In this document: in pieces, positions 16,849 through 25,580 of the stretch
Layout of the letters: the number at the start of each line of letters is the position of its first letter
Numbering within the stretch: the first letter of the stretch is position 1
NCBI RefSeq assembly: GCF_019317285.1
Contig: NZ_CP079218.1
Span: 5,208,001-5,272,000 of the forward strand
Length of the DNA: 64,000 nt
Source: Pedobacter sp. D749
GTDB taxonomy: Bacteria; Bacteroidota; Bacteroidia; Sphingobacteriales; Sphingobacteriaceae
Reading direction: 5' to 3'
Made by a program: the position numbers and the translations under genes
The notes under the pieces: model-generated
Told to the model about the DNA's origin: nothing
Database searches by the model: none
The model's input: only the letters and a program-made list of their open reading frames with translations

Positions 16849-17271
16849 ATGATGAGCAAAGTATTAAATCGGCCTATCCGCGTTTTAGTAGCTAAAGTTG
16901 GATTGGATGGCCATGACAGAGGGGCCAAAGTAATCGCAACATCCTTAAGAGATGCCGGCATGGAAGTAATTTATACCGGCCTGCGCCAAACACCAGAAAT
17001 GGTGGTGAATACAGCGCTTCAGGAGGATGTTGATGCCATCGGGATTTCTATCCTATCTGGAGCACATATGACGGTTTTTCCAAAGATTATTCATTTTATG
17101 AAAGAAAAACAGTTAGATGATGTGTTGTTAACCGGCGGAGGAATTATTCCTGAAGCAGATCGGTTGAAACTGGCAGGTATGGGTGTTGGAGAGCTATTTC
17201 CCCCAGGTACAACAATGGCCAGTATTGTAGAATATATTCAGAATTGGGTTACAGAAAACAGAAATTTTTAA
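16849..17271 (+). CDS. Cobalamin-binding domain protein (methylmalonyl-CoA mutase C-terminal type)
   Basis: A 140-residue stand-alone B12-binding domain. The signature [17 protein letters not shown] gives the His that replaces the lower ligand of cobalamin; GISILSGAH and VLLTGGGII are the other conserved loops. In the mutase this domain is fused to, or paired with, a catalytic TIM-barrel subunit; that subunit is not in the window. Start is ATG 16849 or the adjacent ATG 16852. It is followed after three bases by a crotonase gene, so the two form an operon, perhaps for a CoA-ester rearrangement pathway. Confidence 0.88.
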   Translation: MMSKVLNRPIRVLVAKVGLDGHDRGAKVIATSLRDAGMEVIYTGLRQTPEMVVNTALQEDVDAIGISILSGAHMTVFPKIIHFMKEKQLDDVLLTGGGIIPEADRLKLAGMGVGELFPPGTTMASIVEYIQNWVTENRNF

Positions 17272-17274
17272 GCT

Positions 17275-18054
17275 ATGGCATACCAGAATTTAATCTCAGA
17301 AATAAAAGAAAACATTTTATACATTACTATCAATCGCGAAAGGGCGTTAAATGCCTTAAATAAAGAAACTTTAGCTGAACTGGCAGATGTAATTGCTTAC
17401 GCAGGTAAAACCGACCAGGTAAGAGGCATTATTTTAACCGGAGCAGGTGATAAGGCTTTTGTTGCAGGAGCTGATATTAAAGAGTTTTCTGATTATAGTG
17501 GTAAGCAGGGAGAAGAGTTAGCAAAACTTGGTCACGATCAGGTTTTTAATGCCATTGAAAATTCTCCAAAACCATTTATTGCAGCCATTAATGGATTTGC
17601 TTTAGGTGGAGGATTGGAGTTGGCAATGGCCTGCCACATGCGCATCGCATCAGATCAAGCAAAACTAGGGCTGCCGGAAGTTACTTTAGGGTTAATTCCT
17701 GGTTATGGAGGTACCCAGCGCCTCACCCAATTGGTTGGAAAAGGCAAAGCAATAGAAATGATTACAACCGCAAATATGATTACTGCTTCAGTGGCAGAAA
17801 AAATAGGCCTTGTAAATTATGTTGTTTCACAGGCTGATCTGATTAGCAAGGCTGAAGAAATACTAAATGCGATTAAGCAACGCGCACCGCTGGCCGTTTC
17901 GGCTGCAATAAAGGCTGTTGTTGCAGCTGTAAATAACAACAATGGCTACGCTACGGAAATTGAAGAATTTGGTAAATGTTTCGAAACAGCTGATTTTAAG
18001 GAAGGTGTAACGGCATTTGTTGAAAAGAGAAAAGCAAATTTTTCCGGAAAGTAG
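17275..18054 (+). CDS. Enoyl-CoA hydratase/isomerase family protein (crotonase)
   Basis: A 259-residue crotonase. The oxyanion-hole segments are AFVAGADIKEF (near residue 65) and INGFALGGGLELAMACHMRIA (near 105), and the catalytic Glu region reads LGLPEVTLGLIPGYGGTQRL. This fits a short-chain enoyl-CoA hydratase such as the butanoyl/crotonyl type. It adds water across the 2,3 double bond of enoyl-CoA in fatty-acid or amino-acid breakdown. It is co-transcribed with the B12-binding protein, three bases upstream. The precise substrate is not readable. Confidence 0.88.
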   Translation: MAYQNLISEIKENILYITINRERALNALNKETLAELADVIAYAGKTDQVRGIILTGAGDKAFVAGADIKEFSDYSGKQGEELAKLGHDQVFNAIENSPKPFIAAINGFALGGGLELAMACHMRIASDQAKLGLPEVTLGLIPGYGGTQRLTQLVGKGKAIEMITTANMITASVAEKIGLVNYVVSQADLISKAEEILNAIKQRAPLAVSAAIKAVVAAVNNNNGYATEIEEFGKCFETADFKEGVTAFVEKRKANFSGK

Positions 18055-18202
18055 TATCAGTGTAGTATTAATTTGATGTTTTGCATCGCAAAAATGTTGC
18101 AAAAGCTTTTCAATGCAAATTTTTTTGAGTAAATTGTTATTTAATTATTAACCCTTGTGTATTTATCGATGCATATGGGGTTTTACAATAATAACGCTGC
18201 TC

Positions 18203-19618
18203 ATGAAAAAGATACTCATTGTTGACGATGAAATTAGCCTCGGCTTATTGCTTTCCAAATTTTTAACTAAAAAAGGATTTCATGTTTCGAATGTAACAAC
18301 AGGTAAAAAGGCTTTACAAGCCCTTGAAAAAGAGCGTTTCGATTTGGTATTGTGCGATTATCGATTGGATGATACAGATGGAAAAGAGATTTTAATCCAC
18401 ATTAAGGAGAACTATCCCAATTCGGGCGTGATTATTATTACTGGTTACTCGGATATTAAACTTGCCGTAGAATTGATAAAACTTGGGGCTTATGATTATA
18501 TTGTGAAGCCGCTCTATCCGGATGAAATTTTAAATACTATAAATAAAGCACTGGAAGCCCAGGGAATACTAAAATCACCTAAAAATTTTGAAGGTATTAA
18601 TGGTAATGTCATTTCCGATGCGTTAAATTGCCCGGAGTATATAAATGGGGAGAGCAATGCCTCAGCTTTATTGCTGAAACAAATCCAACTCATCGCGAAA
18701 ACAGTTTATACCATTATTTTAACAGGAAAAAGTGGGACAGGGAAAGAATGCGTTGCTAAAACCATTCACTTAAATAGTTCGCGTAGCGAAAAACCTTTCA
18801 TTGCTATGGATTGCGGTTCTTTAAGCAAAGATTTAGCTGCCAGTGAATTTTTTGGGCACGAGAAAGGAGCATTTACAGGAGCCGCTTTTACTAAAATTGG
18901 TCACTTTGAGCAGGCTAACGGTGGTACATTATTTCTTGATGAGATCGGTAATCTTTCTTATGGGATTCAGGCAACTTTACTCAGAGCAGTTCAGGAGCGG
19001 AAAATAAAGCGGATTGGAAGTACAAAGGAGATTGAGTTGGATGTGCGGCTTATTGTAGCTACAAATGAGAATTTAAAAGAAGCGATTTTAAAGGGTGCAT
19101 TCAGGGAAGATTTATACCACCGCTTTAATGAATTTTCTATACATGTACCATCACTAAAACACCGGGATAATGATGTCCTTATTTTTGCCAGGCACTTTTT
19201 GGCCACAGTAAATAAAGAACTGAACAAGAATATTAAAGGCTTTTCTGATGAGGTGAAGAAGTGTTTACTAGCATACAATTGGCCAGGTAATGTACGCGAG
19301 CTGAAGAATGTAATTAGGCGTATTGCTTTATTAACTGAAGGTGATTGGATAGAAACTCACGTTTTACCGCTGGAGCTTGAAAGGATGGATTGTGCTAAAA
19401 CACAGCATGAAAAAAAAGTATCTTTTTTGCCGCCAACATTAAATCATGATCAAGCCCTTAATTTGCGAAATGCTGCCAAAGAAGCAGAATATTTTGCTAT
19501 TTTAGAGGTGCTGAAAGCGGTTAATTTTAATAAAACCAAAGCGGCAAAAATTTTAAATATCGACAGAAAAACATTATACAATAAAATCAGAATTATTGAG
19601 ATTGGTGATGGACAATAA
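18203..19618 (+). CDS. Sigma-54-dependent response regulator (NtrC family)
   Basis: A 471-residue activator from ATG at 18203 (the frame is open 16 codons upstream but this ATG begins the receiver domain). Receiver: acidic pair D8/D9, phosphoacceptor D52 (LVLCDYRLDD), T80 and K102 (IVKPL). AAA+ domain from about 160: Walker A GKSGTGKE near 174, the sigma-54 contact loop GAFTGA near 222, and GGTLFLDEIGNL as Walker B. The C-terminus has a Fis-type helix-turn-helix (KAAKILNIDRKTLYNKI). It should activate sigma-54 promoters when phosphorylated. No histidine kinase is adjacent, so it is an orphan regulator here. Confidence 0.93.
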   Translation: MKKILIVDDEISLGLLLSKFLTKKGFHVSNVTTGKKALQALEKERFDLVLCDYRLDDTDGKEILIHIKENYPNSGVIIITGYSDIKLAVELIKLGAYDYIVKPLYPDEILNTINKALEAQGILKSPKNFEGINGNVISDALNCPEYINGESNASALLLKQIQLIAKTVYTIILTGKSGTGKECVAKTIHLNSSRSEKPFIAMDCGSLSKDLAASEFFGHEKGAFTGAAFTKIGHFEQANGGTLFLDEIGNLSYGIQATLLRAVQERKIKRIGSTKEIELDVRLIVATNENLKEAILKGAFREDLYHRFNEFSIHVPSLKHRDNDVLIFARHFLATVNKELNKNIKGFSDEVKKCLLAYNWPGNVRELKNVIRRIALLTEGDWIETHVLPLELERMDCAKTQHEKKVSFLPPTLNHDQALNLRNAAKEAEYFAILEVLKAVNFNKTKAAKILNIDRKTLYNKIRIIEIGDGQ

Positions 19619-19682
19619 ATTTTAAATTAAGAAAACAAAATCAGCCATTTCAGCATTTAAAGATTAATCTTATTGCCTAACA

Positions 19683-20732
19683 ATGTCAGTATTCTCTTAT
19701 AAACAACGCAATAACATCAACCTGGTTATTATTATTGCGCTTGGGGTGTTAATTGCATATTCCTTGCAAAGTATTTTTAGTGCCATTTTAAGTACTTTGG
19801 TGCTTTATACAATAATGCGGCCAGCCTATATCCATCTGGCCGAAACTAAGGGCTGGAACAGAAGAGTAACAGCTATTTTTCTCATCACCATATCTATCAT
19901 ACTTATTGTAATGCCTTTTTATGCATTAAGCAGCATGGTGATTAGCAAAATTTCGGAATTGAGGAACAATGAGGTTTTTTTTAAGAATCTACTGGTTAAA
20001 TTACAGCACCTCATTCCGGTTAAAATTAACCAGGATGTTATTCAAGATGGATTAAACCGTTTGGGAAATTGGGCTACTCAGCTTTTTCCGTCTTTAATAT
20101 CTAGTGCAGTAAATATTGTATTAAGCTTACTGGTGATGTACTTTTTACTCTACTTTATGTTAATAGAGCGAGAAAGATTCGAGTTTTCATTGATCAAATA
20201 TGCGCCATTCAGGGAGCAGAATGCCCTTCGTTTTGGCGATGAAATGAGAAATACAACTTATGCAAATGTATTAGGGCAAGGTTTGATCTGCCTCGTTCAG
20301 GGTTCGCTTGTGAGCGTCTCTTTTTATGTTTTGGGCTATAAAGACCCGGTATTTTGGGGCGTAATTACAACATTTATTTCTTTTGTACCCGTTTTAGGTC
20401 CTCCTGTTGTCTTTGTACCCGCTGCAATACTGCAGATTGCAAACGGAAATAATTTTGCTGGCTGGGCCATGCTAATTTTTGGTTTTGTTGTCATTATCAA
20501 TATCGATAATGTGCTAAGGTTTATTATTGCAAAAAAAGTTGGAAATATTCACCCAATAATTACAGTAATTGGCGTAATTATTGGTATCCCTTTATTCGGA
20601 ATATTGGGACTTGTATTTGGTCCGCTGCTGTTATCTTATTTTATATTGCTTGTTAAGATTTACGAAACCAGTACGCTTGCATCAGAAAGATTGGAAAGAA
20701 TTAAAACAAATGATGAGCATAGTGAGTTATAA
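19683..20732 (+). CDS. AI-2E family (PerM-like) membrane permease
   Basis: A 349-residue inner-membrane protein with about eight hydrophobic segments. The arrangement (two or three N-terminal helices, a soluble loop near 85-145, then the helical C-terminal half with FVPVLGPPVVFVPAAILQI and GIPLFGILGLVFGPLLLSYF) is that of the AI-2E transporter family, which includes TqsA, PerM and sodium/proton exchangers. The substrate is unknown. It precedes three small envelope genes with a 71-base gap. Confidence 0.88.
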   Translation: MSVFSYKQRNNINLVIIIALGVLIAYSLQSIFSAILSTLVLYTIMRPAYIHLAETKGWNRRVTAIFLITISIILIVMPFYALSSMVISKISELRNNEVFFKNLLVKLQHLIPVKINQDVIQDGLNRLGNWATQLFPSLISSAVNIVLSLLVMYFLLYFMLIERERFEFSLIKYAPFREQNALRFGDEMRNTTYANVLGQGLICLVQGSLVSVSFYVLGYKDPVFWGVITTFISFVPVLGPPVVFVPAAILQIANGNNFAGWAMLIFGFVVIINIDNVLRFIIAKKVGNIHPIITVIGVIIGIPLFGILGLVFGPLLLSYFILLVKIYETSTLASERLERIKTNDEHSEL

Positions 20733-20803
20733 TATAGCTTAACAATAAATAATGTAGTAGCTTTATATTGTACATAATTGTTAAACCCTTAAATAAATTG
20801 ATT

Positions 20804-21070
20804 ATGAATGATAACTCAAAAGTTGTAGTTGCGCTTTTAGCAGGATTAGCTGCCGGTGCAGCCCTAGGAATTTTATTCGCACCGGATAAAGGTGATGAAA
20901 CCCGCGATAAACTAAGCCAATCTTTAAAAGATCTTGGCGATTCTATCAAAGACAAAGCTGCAGACGAGATTAATAATCTGGCCAGCCTGAAAGAAAAAGT
21001 AGTAAGCTCGATTAAAACCAAATTGAGAAGCGTAGAAGAAGAATATAGCGACGACGTAGAGCACGCTTAA
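20804..21070 (+). CDS. YtxH domain protein
   Basis: An 88-residue protein from ATG at 20804, which is preferred because it begins at the hydrophobic segment VVVALLAGLAAGAALGILFA, typical of YtxH (Gly/Ala-rich helix, then APDKG). The rest is a charged amphipathic or coiled-coil helix. YtxH proteins are small membrane proteins linked to general stress in several bacteria. It is first in a trio with the holin-like gene and a conserved hypothetical gene. Confidence 0.85.
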   Translation: MNDNSKVVVALLAGLAAGAALGILFAPDKGDETRDKLSQSLKDLGDSIKDKAADEINNLASLKEKVVSSIKTKLRSVEEEYSDDVEHA

Positions 21071-21085
21071 TAAATAAATATTGCA

Positions 21086-21108
21086 TAGCCGGGTATTTTG
21101 TCCGGCTA
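21086..21108. repeat. Hairpin between ytxH-like and holin-like genes
   Basis: TAGCCGG (21086-21092) and CCGGCTA (21102-21108) form a 7-bp stem without a T-run. It may be a processing or attenuation signal within the operon. Confidence 0.4.
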
Positions 21109-21123
21109 AATCTCATCTGAATT

Positions 21124-21501
21124 ATGCAGGAGAATAAAGATAAAAGTATTGAAGATCTTGTAGACGATGCCAAGGGGTTTTTAGAAGCCAGGGTTGAATA
21201 TACCAGACTTTATCTGGTAGAAAAAGTTTCTAAAGTATTTGCCGACCTGGTAACCAGTACTGCTGTTATTGTTTGCTTCATTTTAGCCTTCTTATTTGGC
21301 TCTGTAACTTTGGCGTTGTATTTATCAGACCTTTTAGGCAGTTATGCAGGAGGCTTTGGCTGTGTTTCCTTGTTTTATATTTTACTGGCTATAATTGTTT
21401 ATTTAACCAAAGACAAATACATTGAAAAAGCAATTATCAATGTAGCAATTAGAAAATACTTTGACAAACTTGCAGATAAGGAGGAAGATGAGAAGCTATA
21501 A
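21124..21501 (+). CDS. Phage-holin-like membrane protein (DUF1469/holin-X type)
   Basis: A 125-residue protein with two membrane helices, TAVIVCFILAFLFGSVTLAL and the GCVSLFYILLAIIVYL region, preceded by an amphipathic helix EARVEYTRLYLVEKVSKVF. This is the architecture of the DUF1469 putative holin-X family, which in Bacteroidota is chromosomal and not tied to phages. It overlaps the next gene by 14 bases, so translation is coupled. Confidence 0.8.
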   Translation: MQENKDKSIEDLVDDAKGFLEARVEYTRLYLVEKVSKVFADLVTSTAVIVCFILAFLFGSVTLALYLSDLLGSYAGGFGCVSLFYILLAIIVYLTKDKYIEKAIINVAIRKYFDKLADKEEDEKL

Positions 21502-21925
21502 AGAAATCCGAAACTTAGAAGACCTGCAGGCTAGAAAATTAGAACTTAAGGTTGAGTATACGCTTAAGCAGAATATGCTTAAATCTGATACGAAAACTTT
21601 CTTTAAGCAGTTTACGCTTGGTGCATTGATTAAGCGCTATGCTACCCCTAATAACCTGTTCAAAGCAGACGAAAAATTAAATATCAGTGGTACGGCCATG
21701 TCGTTGCTTTTGCCGATGGTGATGAATAAAACCATTTTCAGAGGTGCTGGGTTTTTAACAAAAGCAGCTGTGGGATTAATTTCAGGCAAAGTAGGTAAAT
21801 CATTAGATGCAGAACACTTGTCAGCCATTTTTAACTCGGTTAAAGGTTGGTTTGGCAAAAAAAAAGAAAAGAAGGACAAGAAGTTTATCGATTATGGCAT
21901 CCCGCCAGATAGTGAAACGTATTAG
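21488..21925 (+). CDS. Conserved hypothetical protein of the YtxH/holin cluster
   Basis: A 145-residue protein from ATG at 21488, preceded by GGAGG-like bases inside the holin-like gene. The first 60 residues are charged and probably helical (EIRNLEDLQARKLELKVEY), a hydrophobic or amphipathic part follows (TAMSLLLPMVMNKTIF and GFLTKAAVGLI), and the tail is Lys-rich (KKKEKKDKK) and ends SETY. I do not recognise a named domain. Context points to an envelope or stress role with its two partners. Confidence 0.7.
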   Translation: MRSYKEIRNLEDLQARKLELKVEYTLKQNMLKSDTKTFFKQFTLGALIKRYATPNNLFKADEKLNISGTAMSLLLPMVMNKTIFRGAGFLTKAAVGLISGKVGKSLDAEHLSAIFNSVKGWFGKKKEKKDKKFIDYGIPPDSETY

Positions 21926-21983
21926 TTCAAAGGTTCATTAGCCATTGGTTCATTCGTTGGCAAAGCGTAAAAATGATATCATA

Positions 21984-22023
21984 ACAAAGCCTCAGGATTC
22001 CAAATCCTGAGGCTTTGTTTGTT
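21984..22023. terminator. Strong bidirectional intrinsic terminator
   Basis: ACAAAGCCTCAGGATT (21984-21999) pairs with AATCCTGAGGCTTTGT (22003-22018) around a three-base loop; T-rich bases follow on the plus strand. It lies between the plus-strand small-gene trio and the minus-strand aspS gene. Confidence 0.85.
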
Positions 22024-22105
22024 TATTGGACATGTAACACATAGGCTTGTGAGTCATGCTATCTACTCCATGACCAATGAACGAATGACCAGTGAACTAA
22101 TTAAT

Positions 22106-23851
22106 CTACAAATCAGTCTTAATCTTCAATTCTTTTAATTGTTTCTCATCAATAGTGCTCGGACTATCGATCATCACATCTCTTCCTGAGTTGTTTTTAG
22201 GGAAAGCAATCACATCGCGGATAGAATCCAAACCAGCAAAAATTGAAGTCAAACGGTCGAAGCCAAATGCAATACCACCATGTGGAGGTGCACCAAATTC
22301 GAAAGCATCCATTAAGAAACCAAATTGTTTTTGTGCTTCTTCTGCACTGAAGCCTAAATGTTTAAACATTAAAGCCTGCAATGCCCTATCATGAATACGG
22401 ATCGATCCGCCGCCAACTTCAGTACCGTTAATTACCATATCGTAAGCGTTGGCACGTACGTTTTTAGGGTCGGTATCTAATAAGGCAATATCTTCAGGTT
22501 TTGGCGAAGTGAACGGGTGGTGCATAGCATGGTAACGCTCTGTTTCTTCATCCCATTCTAAAAGTGGAAAATCCAATACCCAAAGGGCAGAGAATGTATT
22601 TTTATCACGTAAACCTAAACGGTTACCCATTTCTAAACGAAGCTCGTTTAACTGTTTACGCACTTTATCGGTAGAGCCTGCTAAGATCAGTAATAAATCG
22701 CCTTTTTCTGTGCTAAAGGCCTCGCTCCATTGTTTAAGATCTTCTTCGCTAAAGAATTTATCTACTGATGATTTAATGGTTCCGTCATCATTATGACGGG
22801 CATAAATTAAACCTGTAGCACCAATCTGCGGGCGTTTAATAAAATCGGTTAATTCATCTAATTGTTTACGGGTATAACCTGCAGCACCTTTTGCATTGAT
22901 ACCCACTACCAATTCTGCATTATCGAAAACCGGAAAGCCTTTACCTTTTACCAAGTGGTTAAGTTCTACAAACTGCATGGCAAAACGGGTATCAGGCTTA
23001 TCAGAACCATATAAACGCATGGCATCTGCATATTGCATACGTGGTACTTCTGGTAAATCGTAATTGCGTACTTCTTTAAATAAAGTACGGATCAAACCTT
23101 CAAAAGTATTTAATATATCTTCCTGTTCGATGAACGACATTTCACAATCAATCTGGGTAAACTCCGGCTGACGGTCGGCCCTTAAATCTTCATCTCTGAA
23201 ACATTTTACAATCTGGAAATAACGGTCGAAGCCCGAAACCATTAACAATTGTTTAAAGGTTTGCGGCGATTGAGGCAAAGCATAAAACTCACCTTCGTTC
23301 ATGCGGCTAGGTACAACGAAATCTCTGGCACCTTCTGGTGTAGATTTAATTAAAACAGGTGTTTCTACTTCAATAAAATCTAAAGCATCTAAATAACGGC
23401 GAACCGATTGTGCCATTTTATGACGTAAAACCAGGTTATTACGAACCGGGTTACGGCGTAAATCCAGATAGCGATATTTCATACGCAACTCATCGCCTCC
23501 ATCTGTTTCATCATCGATCATAAACGGAGGTAATTTTGCTGCATTTAAAATCTCCAAAGCAGAAACTTTAATCTCTACATCACCGGTTGCCATTTTAGGA
23601 TTTTTGTTGCTTCTTTCTACAACCGTACCAACCGCTTTGATTACAAACTCCCGGCCCAAAGTACGTGCAGTTTCGCAAAGCACTTTATTATCATCCATGT
23701 TAAAAACCAACTGGGTAATACCATAACGATCGCGGATGTCGATAAAAGTCATACCGCCCAAATCTCTTGATTTTTGTACCCAACCACATAACGTAACACT
23801 TTCGCCTAAGTTATTTAGGTTTAATGCACCACAAGTTACTGTTCTTAACAT
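22106..23851 (-). CDS. aspS: Aspartyl-tRNA synthetase
   Basis: A 581-residue class II aminoacyl-tRNA synthetase of the bacterial AspRS type. The N-terminal OB fold begins at residue 1 ([15 protein letters not shown], then [20 protein letters not shown]). Catalytic motifs: [17 protein letters not shown], the flipping-loop region [32 protein letters not shown] (motif 2) and [10 protein letters not shown] (motif 3). The bacterial insertion (GAD) domain lies between motifs 2 and 3. A TATTTTTG box (23874-23881) is 23 bases upstream on the minus strand. Confidence 0.97.
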   Translation of the reverse strand: MLRTVTCGALNLNNLGESVTLCGWVQKSRDLGGMTFIDIRDRYGITQLVFNMDDNKVLCETARTLGREFVIKAVGTVVERSNKNPKMATGDVEIKVSALEILNAAKLPPFMIDDETDGGDELRMKYRYLDLRRNPVRNNLVLRHKMAQSVRRYLDALDFIEVETPVLIKSTPEGARDFVVPSRMNEGEFYALPQSPQTFKQLLMVSGFDRYFQIVKCFRDEDLRADRQPEFTQIDCEMSFIEQEDILNTFEGLIRTLFKEVRNYDLPEVPRMQYADAMRLYGSDKPDTRFAMQFVELNHLVKGKGFPVFDNAELVVGINAKGAAGYTRKQLDELTDFIKRPQIGATGLIYARHNDDGTIKSSVDKFFSEEDLKQWSEAFSTEKGDLLLILAGSTDKVRKQLNELRLEMGNRLGLRDKNTFSALWVLDFPLLEWDEETERYHAMHHPFTSPKPEDIALLDTDPKNVRANAYDMVINGTEVGGGSIRIHDRALQALMFKHLGFSAEEAQKQFGFLMDAFEFGAPPHGGIAFGFDRLTSIFAGLDSIRDVIAFPKNNSGRDVMIDSPSTIDEKQLKELKIKTDL

Positions 23852-23873
23852 ATATATAATCTAAATTGAGCGG

Positions 23874-23881
23874 CAAAAATA
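23874..23881 (-). promoter_or_regulatory. Candidate -7 box for aspS
   Basis: TATTTTTG on the minus strand matches TAnnTTTG, 22 bases before the aspS start codon. A -33 match is not evident. Confidence 0.4.
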
Positions 23882-24033
23882 CCGATTTTGTTTTAAAGTT
23901 TAGGATAGAAGATTTAAGGAAATTTTGTGCTAATGATTTTATTATTTTTTTGACCACAAAGACGCAAAGATCACAAAGAGACAGGTAAGTTAACAAACCT
24001 GCTAATGCTTAAAAAATACTATCCTTGAATAAA

Positions 24034-24603
24034 CTATGCTTTTGACTTCAATCTGCTCAACGTTTCCTGAGAAATATTCAGATAAGAGGCAACCATTTTG
24101 TTTGGCATACGCATCACCACACCTGGGTTTTGGGCGAGCAGCTGGCGGTAACGTTCAGTGGCATCAAGCGTAATAAACGACATTAAGCGGTTGGTGTTGG
24201 TTACATACGCATATTCAAGGTAATGGCGGTACAGTTTTTCCCATTGGGGAATAATTTTAAGCAGGTAATAAAAGTCGTTCTGCGAAATGTAATACAGTCC
24301 GGTCTCTTCTATGGCCTGCACAAATTCTTTTGAAGTTTCGTTAGTAATAAAACTGACCAAAGCCGTGGCAAACTGGTTTTCGAAAGCAAAATGTCTGGTA
24401 GCTTCGGTGCCACCTGCCGTTAGGAAAAAAATACGCAAGCAACCTGTACCAACAAAGTAAATGCGCTGACTTGTTTCGCCGGGGCTGATCAGGATTTCAT
24501 TTTTCTTTACCTGCATCATCTTGAAAAAAGACAATACCACTTCCAACTCCTCATCGCTGATGATAATTTTGTCTCTGATATAACTAGAAAGCTGTTCGCG
24601 CAT
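24034..24603 (-). CDS. Crp/Fnr family transcription regulator with FNR-type recognition helix
   Basis: A 189-residue regulator from ATG at 24603 (an upstream TTG at 24630 is less likely). Residues 20-115 form the cyclic-nucleotide-binding-like beta-roll (KKNEILISPGETSQRIYFVG). The C-terminal helix-turn-helix ends NISQETLSRLKSKA: its recognition helix carries the E-x-x-S-R pattern by which FNR reads TTGAT half-sites. There is only one Cys, so no FNR-type iron-sulfur cluster. The preceding DUF2798 gene is 30 bases upstream and an FNR-like box lies before both, so autoregulation is likely. The signal sensed is unknown. Confidence 0.85.
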   Translation of the reverse strand: MREQLSSYIRDKIIISDEELEVVLSFFKMMQVKKNEILISPGETSQRIYFVGTGCLRIFFLTAGGTEATRHFAFENQFATALVSFITNETSKEFVQAIEETGLYYISQNDFYYLLKIIPQWEKLYRHYLEYAYVTNTNRLMSFITLDATERYRQLLAQNPGVVMRMPNKMVASYLNISQETLSRLKSKA

Positions 24604-24633
24604 TGACTGAGTATTAACCAAATGTAACAATGT

Positions 24634-24858
24634 TTAGGTTTTAGAAGTGATTTTTTCGGCCAGTTTCCGCGCATTGGGAATAATGATAAAGGCCGCAAAA
24701 TAAGCTACAGGTAGCATAATACTCCATGCTTTTAAGAATTTGATAAGCCAGTCTTCGCCAAAACCATAATTGCGCATTAACCCTACAAATGCCATAATTA
24801 AGGTCATCGGAATCACCACGAAAAGCGTGTTGATGTATTTGAAATGTTCTTTTTTCAT
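24634..24858 (-). CDS. DUF2798 small membrane protein
   Basis: A 74-residue protein with two membrane helices (FVVIPMTLIMAFVGLM and AWSIMLPVAYFAAFIIIP) and the closing ARKLAEKI, as in the DUF2798 family. Function is unknown. It is the first gene of an operon with the Crp/Fnr regulator and has an exact -7 box (24888-24895) and an FNR-like site upstream. Confidence 0.8.
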   Translation of the reverse strand: MKKEHFKYINTLFVVIPMTLIMAFVGLMRNYGFGEDWLIKFLKAWSIMLPVAYFAAFIIIPNARKLAEKITSKT

Positions 24859-24887
24859 TTTTTTGATCTGTTTAATTTATAACGTTG

Positions 24888-24931
24888 CAAAGGTACAGCG
24901 ATTAAAAATCTTAAACTTTGATGTAGGTCAA
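24888..24931 (-). promoter_or_regulatory. Promoter with FNR-like box before DUF2798 and the Crp/Fnr gene
   Basis: On the minus strand, TTGAC-CTAC-ATCAA (24918-24931) differs from the FNR consensus TTGAT-N4-ATCAA at one base. A TACCTTTG -7 box is at 24888-24895. The two centres are about 33 bases apart, which puts the box near -40 from the expected start: the place of a class II activator site. No -33 TTTG is present. Confidence 0.6.
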
Positions 24932-25052
24932 AAAAGGAGATAATGTTAGATATGTAACCTGATGAAATACTTTGAATGTTAGTCTGCCTGCCGAAATGTT
25001 GCATTTTCAGGATAACAATTCTATATTTATGGGTGCTCGCTATTTATTTTTT

Positions 25053-25457
25053 TTAATATTTCTCCTCCAGCACAATTTCAAGAGCGATTACCTTCCATTC
25101 GCCTTTAATGTTTTTCCAGTGGTATATTTCCTCTGTTTGGATGGTCTGCTTTTTAGAAAAAACAAGCATTTTAGGTTTTAAAAGAACCGATTTACGGGCA
25201 ATTTTTTCGGTAAAAACATCATCTTCCATAGATGATTTTATCCGGTAATAACTGGTGTGGATTTCTTTAATTCCGCTAAAATATTTTTTTAAATCGATGG
25301 TAAAATCGTGTTTGTTTAAAGTTGGTTTTTCAAATGGCGTGAAGCTTAAGCCATCATCAAACATGGCTGTATAAGCAGTCGCATCTTTATTTTCTAAAGC
25401 CTGATCCGCTTTTTGGTGTATCTCGTTAATTGCTGAAAGGATTAAATCGGTTTCCAT
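25053..25457 (-). CDS. NTF2/SnoaL-like protein (DUF4440 type)
   Basis: A 134-residue cytoplasmic protein with the alpha+beta order of the NTF2-like superfamily: an N-terminal helix EIHQKADQALENKDATAYT, then MFDDGLSFTPFEKP, and curved strands ending EEIYHWKNIKGEWKVIALE. This matches DUF4440-like proteins, some of which are isomerases or bind small molecules. No catalytic residues can be assigned. It stands alone, with TAAATTTG (25490-25497) as a possible -7 box on the minus strand. Confidence 0.7.
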   Translation of the reverse strand: METDLILSAINEIHQKADQALENKDATAYTAMFDDGLSFTPFEKPTLNKHDFTIDLKKYFSGIKEIHTSYYRIKSSMEDDVFTEKIARKSVLLKPKMLVFSKKQTIQTEEIYHWKNIKGEWKVIALEIVLEEKY

Positions 25458-25489
25458 GGCATGAAGTTAATGGTTTGTATCAGGGTTTT

Positions 25490-25497
25490 CAAATTTA
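25490..25497 (-). promoter_or_regulatory. Candidate -7 box for the NTF2-like gene
   Basis: TAAATTTG on the minus strand fits TAnnTTTG. A TTTG lies 25 bases further upstream, slightly farther than usual. Confidence 0.4.
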
Positions 25498-25580
25498 TGA
25501 TGATCCGGCAGCAGATTTTCCACAAATGTTAGAATGTGAAACTGCTTGTTTTGTATTGAGTATAATTATTTTTAGGTTTT

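Noticed and set aside
20804-21925. Prophage remnant because of the holin-like gene
   Set aside because: No other phage gene is present, and DUF1469-type holins are common chromosomal envelope proteins.
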